Source: Mycoavidus cysteinexigens (GTDB lineage Bacteria > Pseudomonadota > Gammaproteobacteria > Burkholderiales > Burkholderiaceae). From it: 64,000 nucleotides of DNA. Made by a program: the position numbers and the translations under genes. Shown here piece by piece: positions 50,661 through 61,370 of the stretch (position 1 is the first letter of the stretch; each line of letters opens with the position of its first letter). Where the stretch lies: the NCBI RefSeq assembly GCF_003966915.1, contig NZ_AP018150.1:1798001-1862000 (forward strand), read 5' to 3'. The notes below the pieces were generated by a model. The model had not been told where the DNA came from, searched no databases, and saw nothing but the letters and a program-made list of their open reading frames with translations.

Positions 50661-51314
50661 ATGAAATCCTGTGACTTCAACGCATTCGATGGATTGCTGC
50701 AAGCCGTCGCAGCCATGTACGGACGTGACTTGACTTCTGGAGTCATTGCGCTCTACTGGCAAGGCTTGCAAGCCTATGACCTCGCCGCTGTACGCGAAGC
50801 GCTCAACCGGCATGTGAACAACCCCGATACGGGCCAGTTCATGCCCAAAATTGCCGATATTCACAAGATGCTGCAAGGCTCTACGCAAGATTCTGCGTTG
50901 ACTGCTTGGAGCAAAGTAGATCGAACCATGCGTGAGAAAGGCCCGTACCAAAGCGTGATTTTTGATGATCCGCTGATTCATCGCGTCTTGTCAGAAATGG
51001 GCGGCTGGATTCAACTCAGCACAAAGCATGAGGACGACTGGCCGTTTGTACGCAATGAGTTTGTGAATCGTTACCGTGGATACCGGATGCGCAGCGAAGT
51101 GCCTGACTATCCACCCGTGTTGATTGGCATCGCAGAAATGACGAATCAACAACTTGGGTTTGAAGTCGCACCGCCACTTTTAGTCGGCAGTGCTGCCATG
51201 GCGCAGCAAGTCATGCGCCAAGGAACCGATCAACCGCTGCTTGAATTCACACTGCTAAACGTAAAAAATTTACCCGTGCTTTTGCAAAACGAAGCTCAAC
51301 AAATCGCCGCTTAA
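50661..51314 (+). CDS. Replication-associated protein (DUF6475-like), prophage 2 copy
   Basis: 217 residues from ATG 50661, seven bases after the upstream stop, which supports the start chosen in prophage 1. About ten replacements compared with 1510-2163. Confidence 0.65.
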   Translation: MKSCDFNAFDGLLQAVAAMYGRDLTSGVIALYWQGLQAYDLAAVREALNRHVNNPDTGQFMPKIADIHKMLQGSTQDSALTAWSKVDRTMREKGPYQSVIFDDPLIHRVLSEMGGWIQLSTKHEDDWPFVRNEFVNRYRGYRMRSEVPDYPPVLIGIAEMTNQQLGFEVAPPLLVGSAAMAQQVMRQGTDQPLLEFTLLNVKNLPVLLQNEAQQIAA

Positions 51315-51336
51315 TCTTTTTCATTTCAAACAAAAA

Positions 51337-51756
51337 ATGCTTAACGCAATTACCTTCATGATCCCAGGCAAGCCCATTGCCAAAGGCCGTGCTCGCTCGT
51401 GTATCCGTAACGGCCACATCGCGCACTACACCCCAGAAAAAACAGTGCGATATGAAAACCTTGTGAAGCTTGCTGCTCAGAAAGCGATGGACGGACAAAG
51501 CCCAATCGAATCTGCCATAGCGCTGATTGTACGAGCATTCCTACCGATTCCAGCCAGTTGGAGCCTTAAAAAGCAGCGAGCGGCAGCAATCGGCGAATTC
51601 ATGCCTACCAAACGCCCAGACCTGGATAACATCGTCAAAGCGGTTAAGGACGGCGCGAACGGTGTCACCTGGAAAGATGATTCACAAGTCATCGACGTAC
51701 ACGCCAGCAAGCGATATGGCGCGCCCCGCGTTGAAGTCGAGGTGAGGGTAAGCTAA
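51337..51756 (+). CDS. rusA: RusA-family Holliday junction resolvase, prophage 2 copy
   Basis: 139 residues with the same catalytic motif (KRPDLDNIVKAVKDGANG). The last codons differ, so the gene ends TAATG with the next start instead of ATGA. Confidence 0.92.
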   Translation: MLNAITFMIPGKPIAKGRARSCIRNGHIAHYTPEKTVRYENLVKLAAQKAMDGQSPIESAIALIVRAFLPIPASWSLKKQRAAAIGEFMPTKRPDLDNIVKAVKDGANGVTWKDDSQVIDVHASKRYGAPRVEVEVRVS

Positions 51757-52157
51757 TGAAGCAAAGCACAGGTTCATGGCGGAGCATTCCCGAGTGGGTC
51801 GAGTATGAAATACAAAATTGGGTTCGCTGGTGCTGGTCTGGCCCCTGGCCGCATCCTCTGCCGCCTACGCAATGTGCTTCGGCTGAGCGTTACTATCGTG
51901 CGCCAAGTGATCTAGGCGAGGCCGAAACGTCTCTCCCTCCACCCTACGCCCCGAATGCCAAGATTGTGCAGCGGGCTTACGTTGCGATGCTGAAACAGGA
52001 GCAACACGTGATGAAAGCTGAGTACATTAATCCGTGGGAGTCTGGTCGAATACACTATGGCAGAACTGGCGCTGCGCGACGCCTCAAAATGTCGCTTGCC
52101 ACTTATGAAACCATTTTAAGAAGCGGATGCTATCGAATCGAAAGGGCTTTTGGATGA
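51756..52157 (+). CDS. Antiterminator Q-like protein, prophage 2 copy
   Basis: 133 residues; Trp-rich N-terminus unchanged, several replacements in the C-terminal half (ARRLKMSLATYETILRSGC). It precedes the same terminator as in prophage 1. Confidence 0.6.
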   Translation: MKQSTGSWRSIPEWVEYEIQNWVRWCWSGPWPHPLPPTQCASAERYYRAPSDLGEAETSLPPPYAPNAKIVQRAYVAMLKQEQHVMKAEYINPWESGRIHYGRTGAARRLKMSLATYETILRSGCYRIERAFG

Positions 52158-52393
52158 AATATGCGCGGGAGATTATGGACCTGATGAGTGCGTATCCTGA
52201 ACGGAATTTTAAAATGATTGAAATCGTGCGACACGCTAATCCGAATCCAAAAAGTAAGAAAGAGCGCTGTGCTACCCATCGAGGGGTATTACGCGTTTTG
52301 GATACGCTCACCGAGATGGGAAGAATATTTAAAATACCTTCGCGGGCAGGCAACGGAGGCTATACGCTTTATCGATGGAAAACCACGACATGA
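52154..52393 (+). CDS. Small winged-helix-like protein, prophage 2 copy
   Basis: 79 residues, ATGA overlap with the Q-like gene, few replacements against 3004-3243. Confidence 0.55.
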   Translation: MKYAREIMDLMSAYPERNFKMIEIVRHANPNPKSKKERCATHRGVLRVLDTLTEMGRIFKIPSRAGNGGYTLYRWKTTT

Positions 52394-52508
52394 ACTTTTG
52401 CAAACCGCGACAAAAACCACGACAATGGCGGTGGGAAAAACCGTCCTAAAGATTCAGACGCTCTTTTGAGCATTTTTTACGGATGTTTTCCCCCTCATTT
52501 TCAGCCTC

Positions 52509-52533
52509 AGGCAGCCTAGACGCTGCCTTTTTT
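52509..52533 (+). terminator. Intrinsic terminator before the late genes, prophage 2
   Basis: The same GGCAGC/GCTGCC stem and CTAGAC loop as at 3360-3385, with six T. Conserved in place although flanking bases differ. Confidence 0.85.
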
Positions 52534-52559
52534 ATGCTTGTTTGCTTTTACCTCTGACG

Positions 52560-53030
52560 ATGGCTCGACCCAGCAAATACACGATTGCTCTAGCAAAAAA
52601 GATTTGTGAACGCTTGATGGTCGGTCAAAGTTTGCGCTCCATATGCGCGCAAAAGAATATGCCCTATCAAGCGACTGTGTATCGATGGCTCACGCAGTCC
52701 GAGTCATTTCGAGATCAATACGCACGCGCACGCGAGGTGCAAGCCGACACGCTTGCCGATGAGGTTTTAGATATTGCCGACGACGCTACTCAGGATATGC
52801 AAGTCGACGAGCAAGGCCATGAACGCGTGCGCCACGAAGCCGTGCAACGCTCTAAACTCCGCGTCGATGCTCGTAAATGGCTCGCTGGGCAATTAGCGCC
52901 CAAGAAGTATGGTGACCGCATCCAGCAGAATATCAGCGGCGCACATGATGGCCCGATTGAACAAAAAATCACTATCGTCGATGAAGTCCAAGTCAAAGCC
53001 ACTGTCGCCCACCTCGAGGAAAACTATTGA
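52560..53030 (+). CDS. terS: Terminase small subunit, prophage 2 copy
   Basis: 156 residues. The DNA-binding half differs most from prophage 1 ([20 protein letters not shown] against [20 protein letters not shown]), whereas the C-terminal half is nearly identical. Differences in the recognition helix may reflect different packaging sites. Confidence 0.9.
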   Translation: MARPSKYTIALAKKICERLMVGQSLRSICAQKNMPYQATVYRWLTQSESFRDQYARAREVQADTLADEVLDIADDATQDMQVDEQGHERVRHEAVQRSKLRVDARKWLAGQLAPKKYGDRIQQNISGAHDGPIEQKITIVDEVQVKATVAHLEENY

Positions 53031-54516
53031 TCCCGAGGTGCTTCGGGCGGTGGCTAAGGCTAAGTGCGAGCGGGATCACCTCTTTTTTACGCGGTATTTC
53101 TTCAAGCACCGCCAGGGCATTCCGTTTCATTTGAACTGGCACCATGCGTTGATTGCCGATACGGTGCAAAAGGTGATTGATGGCGAGCTTAAAAATGTCG
53201 TCATTAATGTGCCGCCAGGCTCCTCCAAGACCGAACTGGTGGCGATTAACTTGATCGCACGGGGCTTAGCGCTGAATCCTCGAGCACGCTTTTTACACAT
53301 TTCATACTCTGACGATCTAGCCTTACTCAATTCTGAGATGGCGCGAGAGATCATCCGTAGTGAGGAATATCAAGCGCTGTGGCCGCTCGCGATTGCTCAG
53401 GATGCAAAGAGTAAAAAGCGCTGGAATGTGCTGCTCGACGGTAAGAAGGCCGGTGGCGTCTACGCGGTCTCATTGGGCGGTCAGATTACCGGTTTTAGAG
53501 CCGGCCACATGGCGCCAGGCTGGCAAGGCGCGCTCATCATTGATGACCCGCTTAAAGTCGAAGATGCCTATAGCAAAGCCGCCCGTGACAAAGCAAATCG
53601 TAAGCTCGTATCCACCGTTAAAAGCCGTAAAGCCCAACCGGCTACCCCGATTGTTGTCATCATGCAGCGTTTGGCCCAGGAAGATCCTACCGGCTTTATC
53701 CAAATGGGCAAAGTGCCTGGCGATTGGACCTTTGTTTCGATTCCCGCCCTATTAGATGATACGTATGTGGCTGCCCTACCCTCTGACTATCGAGACAAGA
53801 TAGATACCTCGCTACGAGACGAACATGGGCGGTTTAGCTACTGGCCGTACAAAGAGCCATTAGGTGATTTATGCGCGCTGGAGCAAGCGGATCGCTATGT
53901 ATTTACTAGCCAGTACCAGCAGCAACCCCGCGCACTCGGCGGTGATCTCATCAAAAGTGAATGGTTTTCATATTACGAAACACCGCCCCGCATTCGCTTA
54001 CGCAAGGTGTATGCGGACACTGCGCAAAAGACCGCGGAGCACAACGATTACAGCGTGTTTCAGCTTTGGGGCCTCGGCGAAGATAACCGGCTGTACTTGC
54101 TCGATCTCATCCGCGGCAAATGGCCTGCGCCTGAACTCAAGCGTCGTGCGATTGCCTTTTGGAATAGTCATAAACCCTATGACCATAAGACCAGCGCACC
54201 CTTAGCGCAACTGCTGGTCGAGGATAAATCCTCAGGCACAGGGTTAATTCAAGATATTCAAGAAGATGGGCATATCCCTGTTAAAGGCATTCCTCGTGGT
54301 ACCGACAAACTCACCCGCATCATGGGCGTGCTGGCTTACATTGAGTCAGGGCGGATTGCGCTACCTAAAAACGTGCCTTGGGTGAAAGATTTTATTGCCG
54401 AATGCGAGGCCTTCACGGCCAATAACACCCACGCACACGATGACCAGATTGATCCGATGATCGATGCAATTACCGATTGTTTAGCGAAAAGCTCGGATTG
54501 GTCGGGGTGGACTTAG
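52981..54516 (+). CDS. terL: Terminase large subunit, prophage 2 copy
   Basis: 511 residues; Walker A, Walker B and nuclease residues are identical to prophage 1. Its stop is followed six bases later by the end of the inverted vapC gene instead of the portal leader. Confidence 0.95.
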   Translation: MKSKSKPLSPTSRKTIDPEVLRAVAKAKCERDHLFFTRYFFKHRQGIPFHLNWHHALIADTVQKVIDGELKNVVINVPPGSSKTELVAINLIARGLALNPRARFLHISYSDDLALLNSEMAREIIRSEEYQALWPLAIAQDAKSKKRWNVLLDGKKAGGVYAVSLGGQITGFRAGHMAPGWQGALIIDDPLKVEDAYSKAARDKANRKLVSTVKSRKAQPATPIVVIMQRLAQEDPTGFIQMGKVPGDWTFVSIPALLDDTYVAALPSDYRDKIDTSLRDEHGRFSYWPYKEPLGDLCALEQADRYVFTSQYQQQPRALGGDLIKSEWFSYYETPPRIRLRKVYADTAQKTAEHNDYSVFQLWGLGEDNRLYLLDLIRGKWPAPELKRRAIAFWNSHKPYDHKTSAPLAQLLVEDKSSGTGLIQDIQEDGHIPVKGIPRGTDKLTRIMGVLAYIESGRIALPKNVPWVKDFIAECEAFTANNTHAHDDQIDPMIDAITDCLAKSSDWSGWT

Positions 54517-54522
54517 TTCGGC

Positions 54523-54924
54523 CTAGGCTAACCAGTTTTCCATCGCCAATCCGGAGACTCGGCTAAATTCATTGACGTTCGCTGTAACAAGTATCGCATC
54601 TACCGATAAAGCATGAGCAGCAATCAGTAAATCATTCGCACCTATGGTTTGCCCTTTTCGTTCAAGTTCGGCGCGAACTTGCCCATAGCAGTGGTCCGCG
54701 TCGGGTGAGAACGAAAGTATTTTAATCACGTCAAGTAATTGGTTTACTCGCTCGGTTAATGCTTCTGCATTTTTCTTTGCTGCACCGTAGCGCATCTCCG
54801 CTGCAACGATAATACTGGTGCATAGGGATTCTTGCGGATGCTCGGTGAGTTTTTGCGCAGCGAGTCCTTGTGGGTTTTTCAGAATATCTGAAAGGATATT
54901 GGTATCAAGCAGATACAGCGCCAT
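54523..54924 (-). CDS. vapC: VapC-type PIN-domain toxin
   Basis: 133 residues from the ATG at 54924 (TGATG overlap with vapB). PIN-domain acidic residues are in place: LLDTNILSD (Asp), AAEMRYGA (Glu), GANDLLIAAHA (Asp), and VTANVNEFSRV near the end. VapC toxins are Mg-dependent RNases that typically cut tRNA or rRNA. Present only in prophage 2, antisense to the late operon. Confidence 0.92.
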   Translation of the reverse strand: MALYLLDTNILSDILKNPQGLAAQKLTEHPQESLCTSIIVAAEMRYGAAKKNAEALTERVNQLLDVIKILSFSPDADHCYGQVRAELERKGQTIGANDLLIAAHALSVDAILVTANVNEFSRVSGLAMENWLA

Positions 54925-55166
54925 CAAAGCTCCACGTCTTCGGGGGGAAGATCTACGATCTCCGGTAGCCCTTCTTGGAGCGGAGTCCAGCTTGCTAACA
55001 GCGCAGATAAAGAGCGCGGTGGCGCAAGCTCAATAATCAGTCGATTATTTTCACGACGCATGATGGCATCAGACCCGTTTAACTCAAATTCAACAGGGAT
55101 GCGCACAGCTTGATTTTTTCCATTCCTGAATAGTTTAACGTGGCGTTCTGGATAAGTATTCACCAT
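54924..55166 (-). CDS. vapB: VapB-type antitoxin
   Basis: 80 residues with an AbrB/SpoVT-like N-terminus (HVKLFRNGKNQAVRIPVEFEL, quoted in part) and a C-terminal toxin-neutralising tail (LLASWTPLQEGLPEI). AAGGAGG precedes the ATG. It should repress its own promoter through the inverted repeat at 55180-55199. Confidence 0.9.
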   Translation of the reverse strand: MVNTYPERHVKLFRNGKNQAVRIPVEFELNGSDAIMRRENNRLIIELAPPRSLSALLASWTPLQEGLPEIVDLPPEDVEL

Positions 55167-55179
55167 GATAGCCTCCTTG

Positions 55180-55199
55180 GCATATGTTTAAGCATATGC
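55180..55199. promoter_or_regulatory. vapBC operator
   Basis: GCATATG and CATATGC form a perfect 7-bp inverted repeat with a 6-bp spacer, just upstream of the vapB ribosome-binding site. This is the expected place for VapBC autoregulation. Confidence 0.7.
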
Positions 55200-55256
55200 T
55201 AAATCACTATTTGGCGCTTGTCAAAGTTTGCGTCCGGCTTTCTTAACTATGAAGGT

Positions 55257-55319
55257 GGGCGCTCAGTATCCCTAGCGGGCCACTGGAGATCAATCCAATG
55301 AAGGGAGTACCAAACGCCC
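55257..55319 (+). ncRNA. Predicted structured RNA element upstream of the portal gene, prophage 2
   Basis: The same three nested helices as at 5386-5448. All paired bases are unchanged; one loop base differs and the T-G closing pair becomes T-A. It begins right where the vapBC insertion ends, so it belongs to the portal gene and not to the terminase. Confidence 0.6.
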
Positions 55320-55375
55320 AATTCTTATTTTACCCGAATTCACTGTTTAGGTTAAATTTTGTCAAAAAAACATAA
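55298..55375 (+). CDS. Possible leader peptide overlapping the portal start, prophage 2
   Basis: 25 codons, identical to 5427-5504 except codon 8 (Gln for Arg). Good GGAG spacing. Translation is unproven. Confidence 0.35.
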   Translation: MKGVPNAQFLFYPNSLFRLNFVKKT

Positions 55376-56765
55376 AAATAAAGGGGTGCAAGCAATACCC
55401 GCCTTGGCAGTCCAGCCAACGGACATCACCCAAGATAGCCTCACCAATCTCGTCGCAGGCCTGATGAATAGCCGCGACAAGATGGCGTATAACCATTATG
55501 CGTTTCGCAAAACAGTCAGCCGTTCCGAGCTTGCCACGATGTATCGGTCTAACTGGCTTGCCCGCAAAATCATCGATGCGCCGGCTGAGGATATGACGCG
55601 TGAATGGCTAAGCCTTGAAACGGGAGACGAAAAGAGTAAAGACGCTCTGGAAGCGGCCGAAAAGCGCTTTAAGCTCGTGACGCTCCTCACGAATAATTTG
55701 AAATGGGGTCGGCTCTTCGGCGGCTCGGCGCTCTACATGAGCTTAGCAGGTGAGGACCCCGAGACACCATTAGAGATTGAACGTATCCGCCGTGGGGCGC
55801 TACAGGGCTTTCTCGTTCTGGATCAACACCAACTCACGGTAGATAAGCAACCTTGCCTGGTTGACTTAAACCGCCCCGAATATTGGCGGCCGGAGCATTA
55901 TCGCGTTGCCGATACCCAGCAAATCATTCATGCCAGCCGTCTCATCTTCTCCGATGGCGCGCTGGTGCCGGTCAGTGATTTAAAAAACCAAGGATTTTGG
56001 CACGATAGCGTACTTCAAGCCCTTTACGACGAGCTACAACGCGGCGATACGGTCGCCAGTGGCACCGCCAGCATGTTCTTTGAAATGTGCGTCGATATCT
56101 TAAAAATTGATGGACTCACGACCAAGCTGAATAGCGATGAAGGGACACGCGAAGTCCAGAAGCGCTTTGAAGTCACCAATACGGCCAAATCTTTTAACCG
56201 GATGATGCTGCTCGATAGCGCCGATGAGTATCAGCAAAAAACCATTAATTTCAGCGGCGTCAGCGAAGTCGCTACGATGTTTTTACAGCGTATTTCAGGC
56301 GCTGCTGACATTCCTGCGACACGTCTATTGGGCCAATCTCCAACCGGCATGAGCGCCACGGGGGAAAGCGATATTCGCAACTACTACGATGCGCTCAAAG
56401 CCAAGCAAGAAAACATCTTACGCCCTCAAGTCGAAAAGATTTACGACGTTATGGCGATGTCTGAGCTGGGCCATCCACTCAAAGACCTCGTGATCGAATT
56501 TAATCCGCTCTGGCAATTGTGTGAAGCGGAACGCGCCAACGCTGAAAAAATCCGCGCTGAGACCGATCAAATTTATCTGATGCAAGGGGTGATTCACGAA
56601 GCGCATAGCCTCAAACGCCTCAAAGCGAATGATACCTATGCGATTACCGATGAAGATTTAGACGAAGCGCAGGCACTCGCGCAAGAATTAGACACACCGG
56701 ATGAACCTGACGCTACCCGCCCTGATCAAGGCACACCTCAAACACACGACAAAACGCCAGTCTAA
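55359..56765 (+). CDS. Phage portal protein, DUF1073 family, prophage 2 copy
   Basis: 468 residues with the same TTG start. The main difference from prophage 1 is a cluster near residues 250-270 ([19 protein letters not shown] against [19 protein letters not shown]). Confidence 0.9.
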   Translation: MSKKHKNKGVQAIPALAVQPTDITQDSLTNLVAGLMNSRDKMAYNHYAFRKTVSRSELATMYRSNWLARKIIDAPAEDMTREWLSLETGDEKSKDALEAAEKRFKLVTLLTNNLKWGRLFGGSALYMSLAGEDPETPLEIERIRRGALQGFLVLDQHQLTVDKQPCLVDLNRPEYWRPEHYRVADTQQIIHASRLIFSDGALVPVSDLKNQGFWHDSVLQALYDELQRGDTVASGTASMFFEMCVDILKIDGLTTKLNSDEGTREVQKRFEVTNTAKSFNRMMLLDSADEYQQKTINFSGVSEVATMFLQRISGAADIPATRLLGQSPTGMSATGESDIRNYYDALKAKQENILRPQVEKIYDVMAMSELGHPLKDLVIEFNPLWQLCEAERANAEKIRAETDQIYLMQGVIHEAHSLKRLKANDTYAITDEDLDEAQALAQELDTPDEPDATRPDQGTPQTHDKTPV

Positions 56766-57534
56766 GCGCCCTCGCGTACTACGGTCAGCAAAACTCAACC
56801 GTCGAGCCGAAGTCGCTTACCGCAATCAGTTGTTGAGCCTGGTGAAACAGATGCATCAGCGCGTTAAAGAAGAGATTTTGCCGATCTTGAAAGAACCAGA
56901 GGACGGCTATACGCAGGATGCGTTATCAGAATCGCTGGTTCAACGGATTCAAGCCGCGTTAGAGCGTGTGTCTCGGGCCTTTCTAGCGTTGATTGCCCAC
57001 GCACACCGTTGGGCGCACCGCATAGTTGAGCAGGTCGATGAAGACAACCGCACGGCGCTGATTGGCAGTATTCGCTATGCCTTTGGCATCGATATCACCC
57101 CATTACTGAATATTCCAACGCTCAATGCGCCTTTGCAGTTGGCGATGGCAACGAATGTGCATTTGATCCGGTCGATTCCACAGCGTTACTTTGACTCACT
57201 CCGCACCTCGGTTTTAACCGGAGTCTTGGAAGGACGGCGCTATACGGAGTTGGCTGCGGAGATTCAGAAACTCAAGCATACGACTGAAAAGCGCGCACGT
57301 CTAATTGCCCGAGACCAAACCGCTAAAACGCATGCGGCGATTGCCCAAGCCCGACAAACGGCACTCGGCATCACCGAATACGAATGGCAAACCAGTGGCG
57401 ATGAACGCGTGCGAGACAGTCACGCGGACAACGATGGCAAACGATTTAAATGGGAGAACCCACCCGAGTCCGGCCATCCAGGCCATGAGATTGCTTGTCG
57501 CTGTGTCGCCTTACCCATTCTTGACTTAACATGA
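56701..57534 (+). CDS. Phage head morphogenesis protein, prophage 2 copy
   Basis: 277 residues. The DNA is nearly identical to prophage 1 for the first ~300 bp; then replacements cluster around residues 105-200 before the conserved SPP1 gp7-like end. Confidence 0.85.
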   Translation: MNLTLPALIKAHLKHTTKRQSKRPRVLRSAKLNRRAEVAYRNQLLSLVKQMHQRVKEEILPILKEPEDGYTQDALSESLVQRIQAALERVSRAFLALIAHAHRWAHRIVEQVDEDNRTALIGSIRYAFGIDITPLLNIPTLNAPLQLAMATNVHLIRSIPQRYFDSLRTSVLTGVLEGRRYTELAAEIQKLKHTTEKRARLIARDQTAKTHAAIAQARQTALGITEYEWQTSGDERVRDSHADNDGKRFKWENPPESGHPGHEIACRCVALPILDLT

Positions 57535-58631
57535 TCGAAATTTTAGATAGCCTGCCCTCTGAGCGAACCTACACGCCAGAGGGTTTTTTAATTGCGCCCG
57601 CCAAGCTCGCACGTTGTGGGATTCAGCCCTATCGCGCCGTCGAATACGCTGAAAAATCGGGCGATCCGATGCGCATTCTCAATATCTATCGCCCCCCTGA
57701 AGAAGTCTTTGCGCCCGAATCTCTGGCGTCTTATGAAGGCGTGCCGCTCACGAATGACCATCCGCCCTCTTTTTTTGTTACCGCCGATAACTGGCGACAT
57801 TTGGCGCTGGGCTTTGTACGCAATATCCGGCAGCAAGAGGGTTATGTCGTCGGAGACTTGATCGTTCAAGACAAAAGCACCATTGCCCTGATTGAAAGCG
57901 GCAAGGTGGGGCTCTCCGCAGGCTATCAATCTCAAAAGGATATGACGCCTGGCATCACGCCTAATGGACAGCCCTATGACGGCATTCAAAGAAATATTCG
58001 CGTCAACCATATCGCACTCACGCGCACCCCTCGTTGCGGACCGACCTGCCGCATTGAAGATTCTAACCCTCATGGAGAACTCCTTATGTCTGACACACCC
58101 GATCAAACCACGGCTCAAAGCACCGACGCAGTATCTACCGTTCAAACAGCCCCGACGCCCTGCCATGACTGCGGCGAGATACAAATCCAAATGGACACGC
58201 TGACTGAAATGATTAAAAAGCTTGAAGCCGAAAACCAGACACTCCGCCAAAAGGAGGCTACCCCTGCGGTACGCGATGCCTGGATTGCCGATTGGGCTGA
58301 AACGGTGACCGATGCTAAGCAGTTAATGCCCACGATCACGACGACCGATAAAAGTTGTCATGCGATCCGGCACGAAGTAGTTAAGCAGCTTTATCCAAAG
58401 CACAAACCCGTGGTCGATGCGCTGCTCGCCGGATACTCGCTCGACAGCGCCGACGAGGCCATGATTCAACGCGCCTTTAAGGTGTTAAGCGCGATACCTC
58501 AAAGCACCCCTCGCCGAGATCCTGTTCTGGATGCACTGAACACGCAAATGAACACCGATAGCAGCCCGTTAGACCCGCAGGCCGCACGCGTTCAATACAT
58601 TCAGCAGTTACAAACAACCTACACCGCTTAA
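57531..58631 (+). CDS. DUF2213 prohead protease/scaffold-like protein, prophage 2 copy
   Basis: 366 residues. TNDHP and GLSAGYQ are kept; the Thr/Gln-rich joint between protease and scaffold parts (about residues 188-215) differs most, as expected for a linker. Confidence 0.75.
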   Translation: MIEILDSLPSERTYTPEGFLIAPAKLARCGIQPYRAVEYAEKSGDPMRILNIYRPPEEVFAPESLASYEGVPLTNDHPPSFFVTADNWRHLALGFVRNIRQQEGYVVGDLIVQDKSTIALIESGKVGLSAGYQSQKDMTPGITPNGQPYDGIQRNIRVNHIALTRTPRCGPTCRIEDSNPHGELLMSDTPDQTTAQSTDAVSTVQTAPTPCHDCGEIQIQMDTLTEMIKKLEAENQTLRQKEATPAVRDAWIADWAETVTDAKQLMPTITTTDKSCHAIRHEVVKQLYPKHKPVVDALLAGYSLDSADEAMIQRAFKVLSAIPQSTPRRDPVLDALNTQMNTDSSPLDPQAARVQYIQQLQTTYTA

Positions 58632-58656
58632 TTTATTTATTCAATCAGGAGTTTTT

Positions 58657-59187
58657 ATGTCAATTCAACTCGCCGACTATGGCGATGCACAGCTCGAGCG
58701 GGGTATCCCTGGACTCGAAGCCGATAACGGCCCCAACAGTATTGTGAACCGCCGTAATGCCAGTACTACTGAGATTGACTTTGGTTTAGCCGTTGCCGCA
58801 GGCGTTGACGCAGATACTGCGGTGCTGCCTTCTACAGGCTGCCGCATCATCGGTTTGAGCGTACGCCACGCTACGATGCAAGCGAATCAAACCGGCAACG
58901 TCAGCTATGCGCCCAAAGCTACCGTACCCGTCATGGAAATTGGACGGCTTTGGGCCATCGCTCAAACGGCGGTCAGTCCTGGAGATCCTGTGACCACCGA
59001 TGCCAACGGCGCACTGTCGACTGGCACAGCGATAGCAGTTCCTGGCGCTGTATGGGAAACCCAAGCCGCAGCCGGAGCGATTGCGCGTGTTCGGATTAAC
59101 CTCTTCTTCACGCCTAATACGATCCCACCTACGTCATCCACGTCTAAGAAAAAAGAGTCAGACGACAGCGCATCGAGCGTTTCCTAA
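58657..59187 (+). CDS. Capsid decoration/structural cement protein, prophage 2 copy
   Basis: 176 residues. Body nearly identical to 8784-9293; the tail after residue ~150 (TSSTSKKKESDDSASS) is unrelated and seven residues longer. Confidence 0.7.
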   Translation: MSIQLADYGDAQLERGIPGLEADNGPNSIVNRRNASTTEIDFGLAVAAGVDADTAVLPSTGCRIIGLSVRHATMQANQTGNVSYAPKATVPVMEIGRLWAIAQTAVSPGDPVTTDANGALSTGTAIAVPGAVWETQAAAGAIARVRINLFFTPNTIPPTSSTSKKKESDDSASSVS

Positions 59188-59216
59188 CCCCCCATTCACT
59201 TTCCAGAGATTTCATC

Positions 59217-60185
59217 ATGTCTAATCAAATGATTGCCGATGCGCTCAACCGCACCTCCCTTTTACGCACGCCAGAATTTACTCTAGATTCATCTCACGCC
59301 CTCGCCTTCTTAACCGGCCAGCTTGAATTCGTTGAAACTCAGATTTATCAGAAAAAGCGCGCGCCGCTCGATTATGAGGCACTGATCCCTATTTCAACCG
59401 CAGCCGGTCAATGGGCCACTTCGATTACCTATCGCATGAAGGATTTTGCCGGTCAAGGCCAGCGCCATAGCGGCAAAGGCGATGATATTCCTCGCGTCGA
59501 TGTTCATTATCAGAAAAATACCATACCGGTCGTCTCAGGAGCGATTGGCTATGCCTATACGTTTGATGAGTTGCGCATGTCCGCTAAATTAAACTTAGCG
59601 ATTGATCAGGATCGCGCTGAAGCCGCTTTTTATGCCTATCGCGCCCATCTCAACCAGGTGGGATTATTTGGCGAAAAAGAACTTACGGGTTTATTCAACT
59701 CTCCCTCTGTCCCTCAAGTACAAGCGGGTCTCGGTAGCTGGACAACGGCGACGCCTGAACAGGTTTTAAAAGAACTCAATGAAGCGATTACGCAAGTTTG
59801 GACACAGACCAAGCGCAATAGCACACCCAATACGATTATTCTGCCGGGCTCTCACTATGCTCATCTCGCGAGCACTCCACGCAGCAAAGGATCGGATAAA
59901 ACTATTTTGCAGTACGTGCGCGAAAACAACATCGCCAAAGCCGAGAAGAATATCGATATTGACTTTAGAGGCGGCATTGACCTCGATCGCGCGGGTCAAA
60001 ATCAAAGCGCTCGGATGGTCGTCTACGAAAAAGATCCCGTTAACCTCGTCTTTCATATCCCCATGCCCCTGATGTTCCATGCGCCTGAGCAACGTGGAAT
60101 GGAATTACTTGTTAACGGCGAATACAAATACTCCGGTGTTGAATTCCGCTATCCGAAATCTGCTTTGTATATCGACGGGATTTAA
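59217..60185 (+). CDS. Major capsid protein, DUF2184 family, prophage 2 copy
   Basis: 322 residues, same length as prophage 1. The first ~40 residues differ most (MSNQMIADALNRTSLLRTPE); the rest is highly similar. Confidence 0.93.
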   Translation: MSNQMIADALNRTSLLRTPEFTLDSSHALAFLTGQLEFVETQIYQKKRAPLDYEALIPISTAAGQWATSITYRMKDFAGQGQRHSGKGDDIPRVDVHYQKNTIPVVSGAIGYAYTFDELRMSAKLNLAIDQDRAEAAFYAYRAHLNQVGLFGEKELTGLFNSPSVPQVQAGLGSWTTATPEQVLKELNEAITQVWTQTKRNSTPNTIILPGSHYAHLASTPRSKGSDKTILQYVRENNIAKAEKNIDIDFRGGIDLDRAGQNQSARMVVYEKDPVNLVFHIPMPLMFHAPEQRGMELLVNGEYKYSGVEFRYPKSALYIDGI

Positions 60186-60548
60186 ATGGCTATTACGCCC
60201 GCTGACGTTAAAGCGCGCTTTCCTGTACTCGATGCCGTGGAGGAGGCGCAGCTTCAACTCCTGATTGACGATACGCGCCCCTTCTTTAATATCGATCGCT
60301 GGGGCGCGTTTTATCCAAGGGGGGCCTGTCTATTGGTCGCCCATTTCTGGAGCATGCAGCAGAAAGTAGACAAGGGCGAAACGGCTCCGGTTTATGCTGT
60401 GACTGCGCGTAAAGCCGGCGAGGTTCAGCTTAGCTATGCGTCCCCTAGCCCGCTAGAAATGCAAGATGCCTGGCTTGCGGCCACCAGCTACGGTCAACAA
60501 TATCTTAGCTTACGCAAGCAGGTGGGCTTCGGTGCGCTCGTGGTGTGA
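60186..60548 (+). CDS. DUF4054 head-tail connector, prophage 2 copy
   Basis: 120 residues with about five replacements against 10293-10655. Confidence 0.85.
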   Translation: MAITPADVKARFPVLDAVEEAQLQLLIDDTRPFFNIDRWGAFYPRGACLLVAHFWSMQQKVDKGETAPVYAVTARKAGEVQLSYASPSPLEMQDAWLAATSYGQQYLSLRKQVGFGALVV

Positions 60549-60550
60549 CG

Positions 60551-61012
60551 ATGAACTTTTCTAAATTAGATGGTCTGCTCAATCAAATCAAAGCGCTGGG
60601 CCAAAAGGAAATCTGTGTGGGCGTCATCGCTAAAACCGCGCCACGCAAGGATCAAAAAGCCAGCTTCAGTAACGCTCAAATTGCTGCCGTGCATGAATTT
60701 GGCGCATCCAACAAAGGCATTCCCGCACGGCCCTTTTTAAGATCGACATTGATTCGAAATAAGCAGGTTTATACCGATGGACTTGCTACACAGATGCGCA
60801 AGTCGGTGAGGCAGAAGCAATCGCCCGAGCAAGCCTATCAGGTGGTTGGACTCAAGGCAGCAAGCAATGTCCAGCACGAAATACGCCACGGTACCCATAA
60901 GCCACTCAAAGCCGCAACAATTCAGCGTAAAAAATCCAGTCAGCCGCTGATCGATATCGGTCAACTGCATCAGTCGATCACCTCTATCGTGCGAGAGGTC
61001 AATGAATCTTAA
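60551..61012 (+). CDS. HK97 gp10-like neck protein, prophage 2 copy
   Basis: 153 residues from ATG 60551. The HEFGASNKGIPARPFLRSTL core is kept; most changes lie in residues 75-120. Confidence 0.85.
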   Translation: MNFSKLDGLLNQIKALGQKEICVGVIAKTAPRKDQKASFSNAQIAAVHEFGASNKGIPARPFLRSTLIRNKQVYTDGLATQMRKSVRQKQSPEQAYQVVGLKAASNVQHEIRHGTHKPLKAATIQRKKSSQPLIDIGQLHQSITSIVREVNES

Positions 61013-61370
61013 GGCACTCTTTGATGAAAGCGAGTTGACGCAGCGCCTCACCCTTTCTCGCCGCTATGGTCAGCATCATCCCGACCATGGTGAGTGGTTA
61101 GAACAGTATTACATGCTTGAGGTCACAGCGATTGTCTATCCCGCCGGTCAGGACGATCTTTTAAAGCTTCCTGAAGGCGAGCGCTATTTGCCCGCGATTC
61201 GGATTTTGAGCCAAGACCCCCTGATCGAAGGCGATATTGCATTGCATCAAAATCACCGCTGGCGCTTAACTCAGTTGTCTAACTTCTCTCACTATGGCTA
61301 CTACGACGCAACAGCAGTTCGACATGAAGGGACTGCGCAGCCTACTGCGCGAGGTTTTGTCGTTACCTAA
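61002..61370 (+). CDS. Neck/head-closure region protein, prophage 2 copy
   Basis: 122 residues, start MNLKALFDESELTQR confirmed by the comparison with 11109-11477. Unknown family. Confidence 0.65.
   Translation: MNLKALFDESELTQRLTLSRRYGQHHPDHGEWLEQYYMLEVTAIVYPAGQDDLLKLPEGERYLPAIRILSQDPLIEGDIALHQNHRWRLTQLSNFSHYGYYDATAVRHEGTAQPTARGFVVT

Noticed and set aside
57588-58250. 220-codon minus-strand frame
   Set aside because: Antisense shadow of the DUF2213 gene; the prophage 1 equivalent is interrupted by stops.
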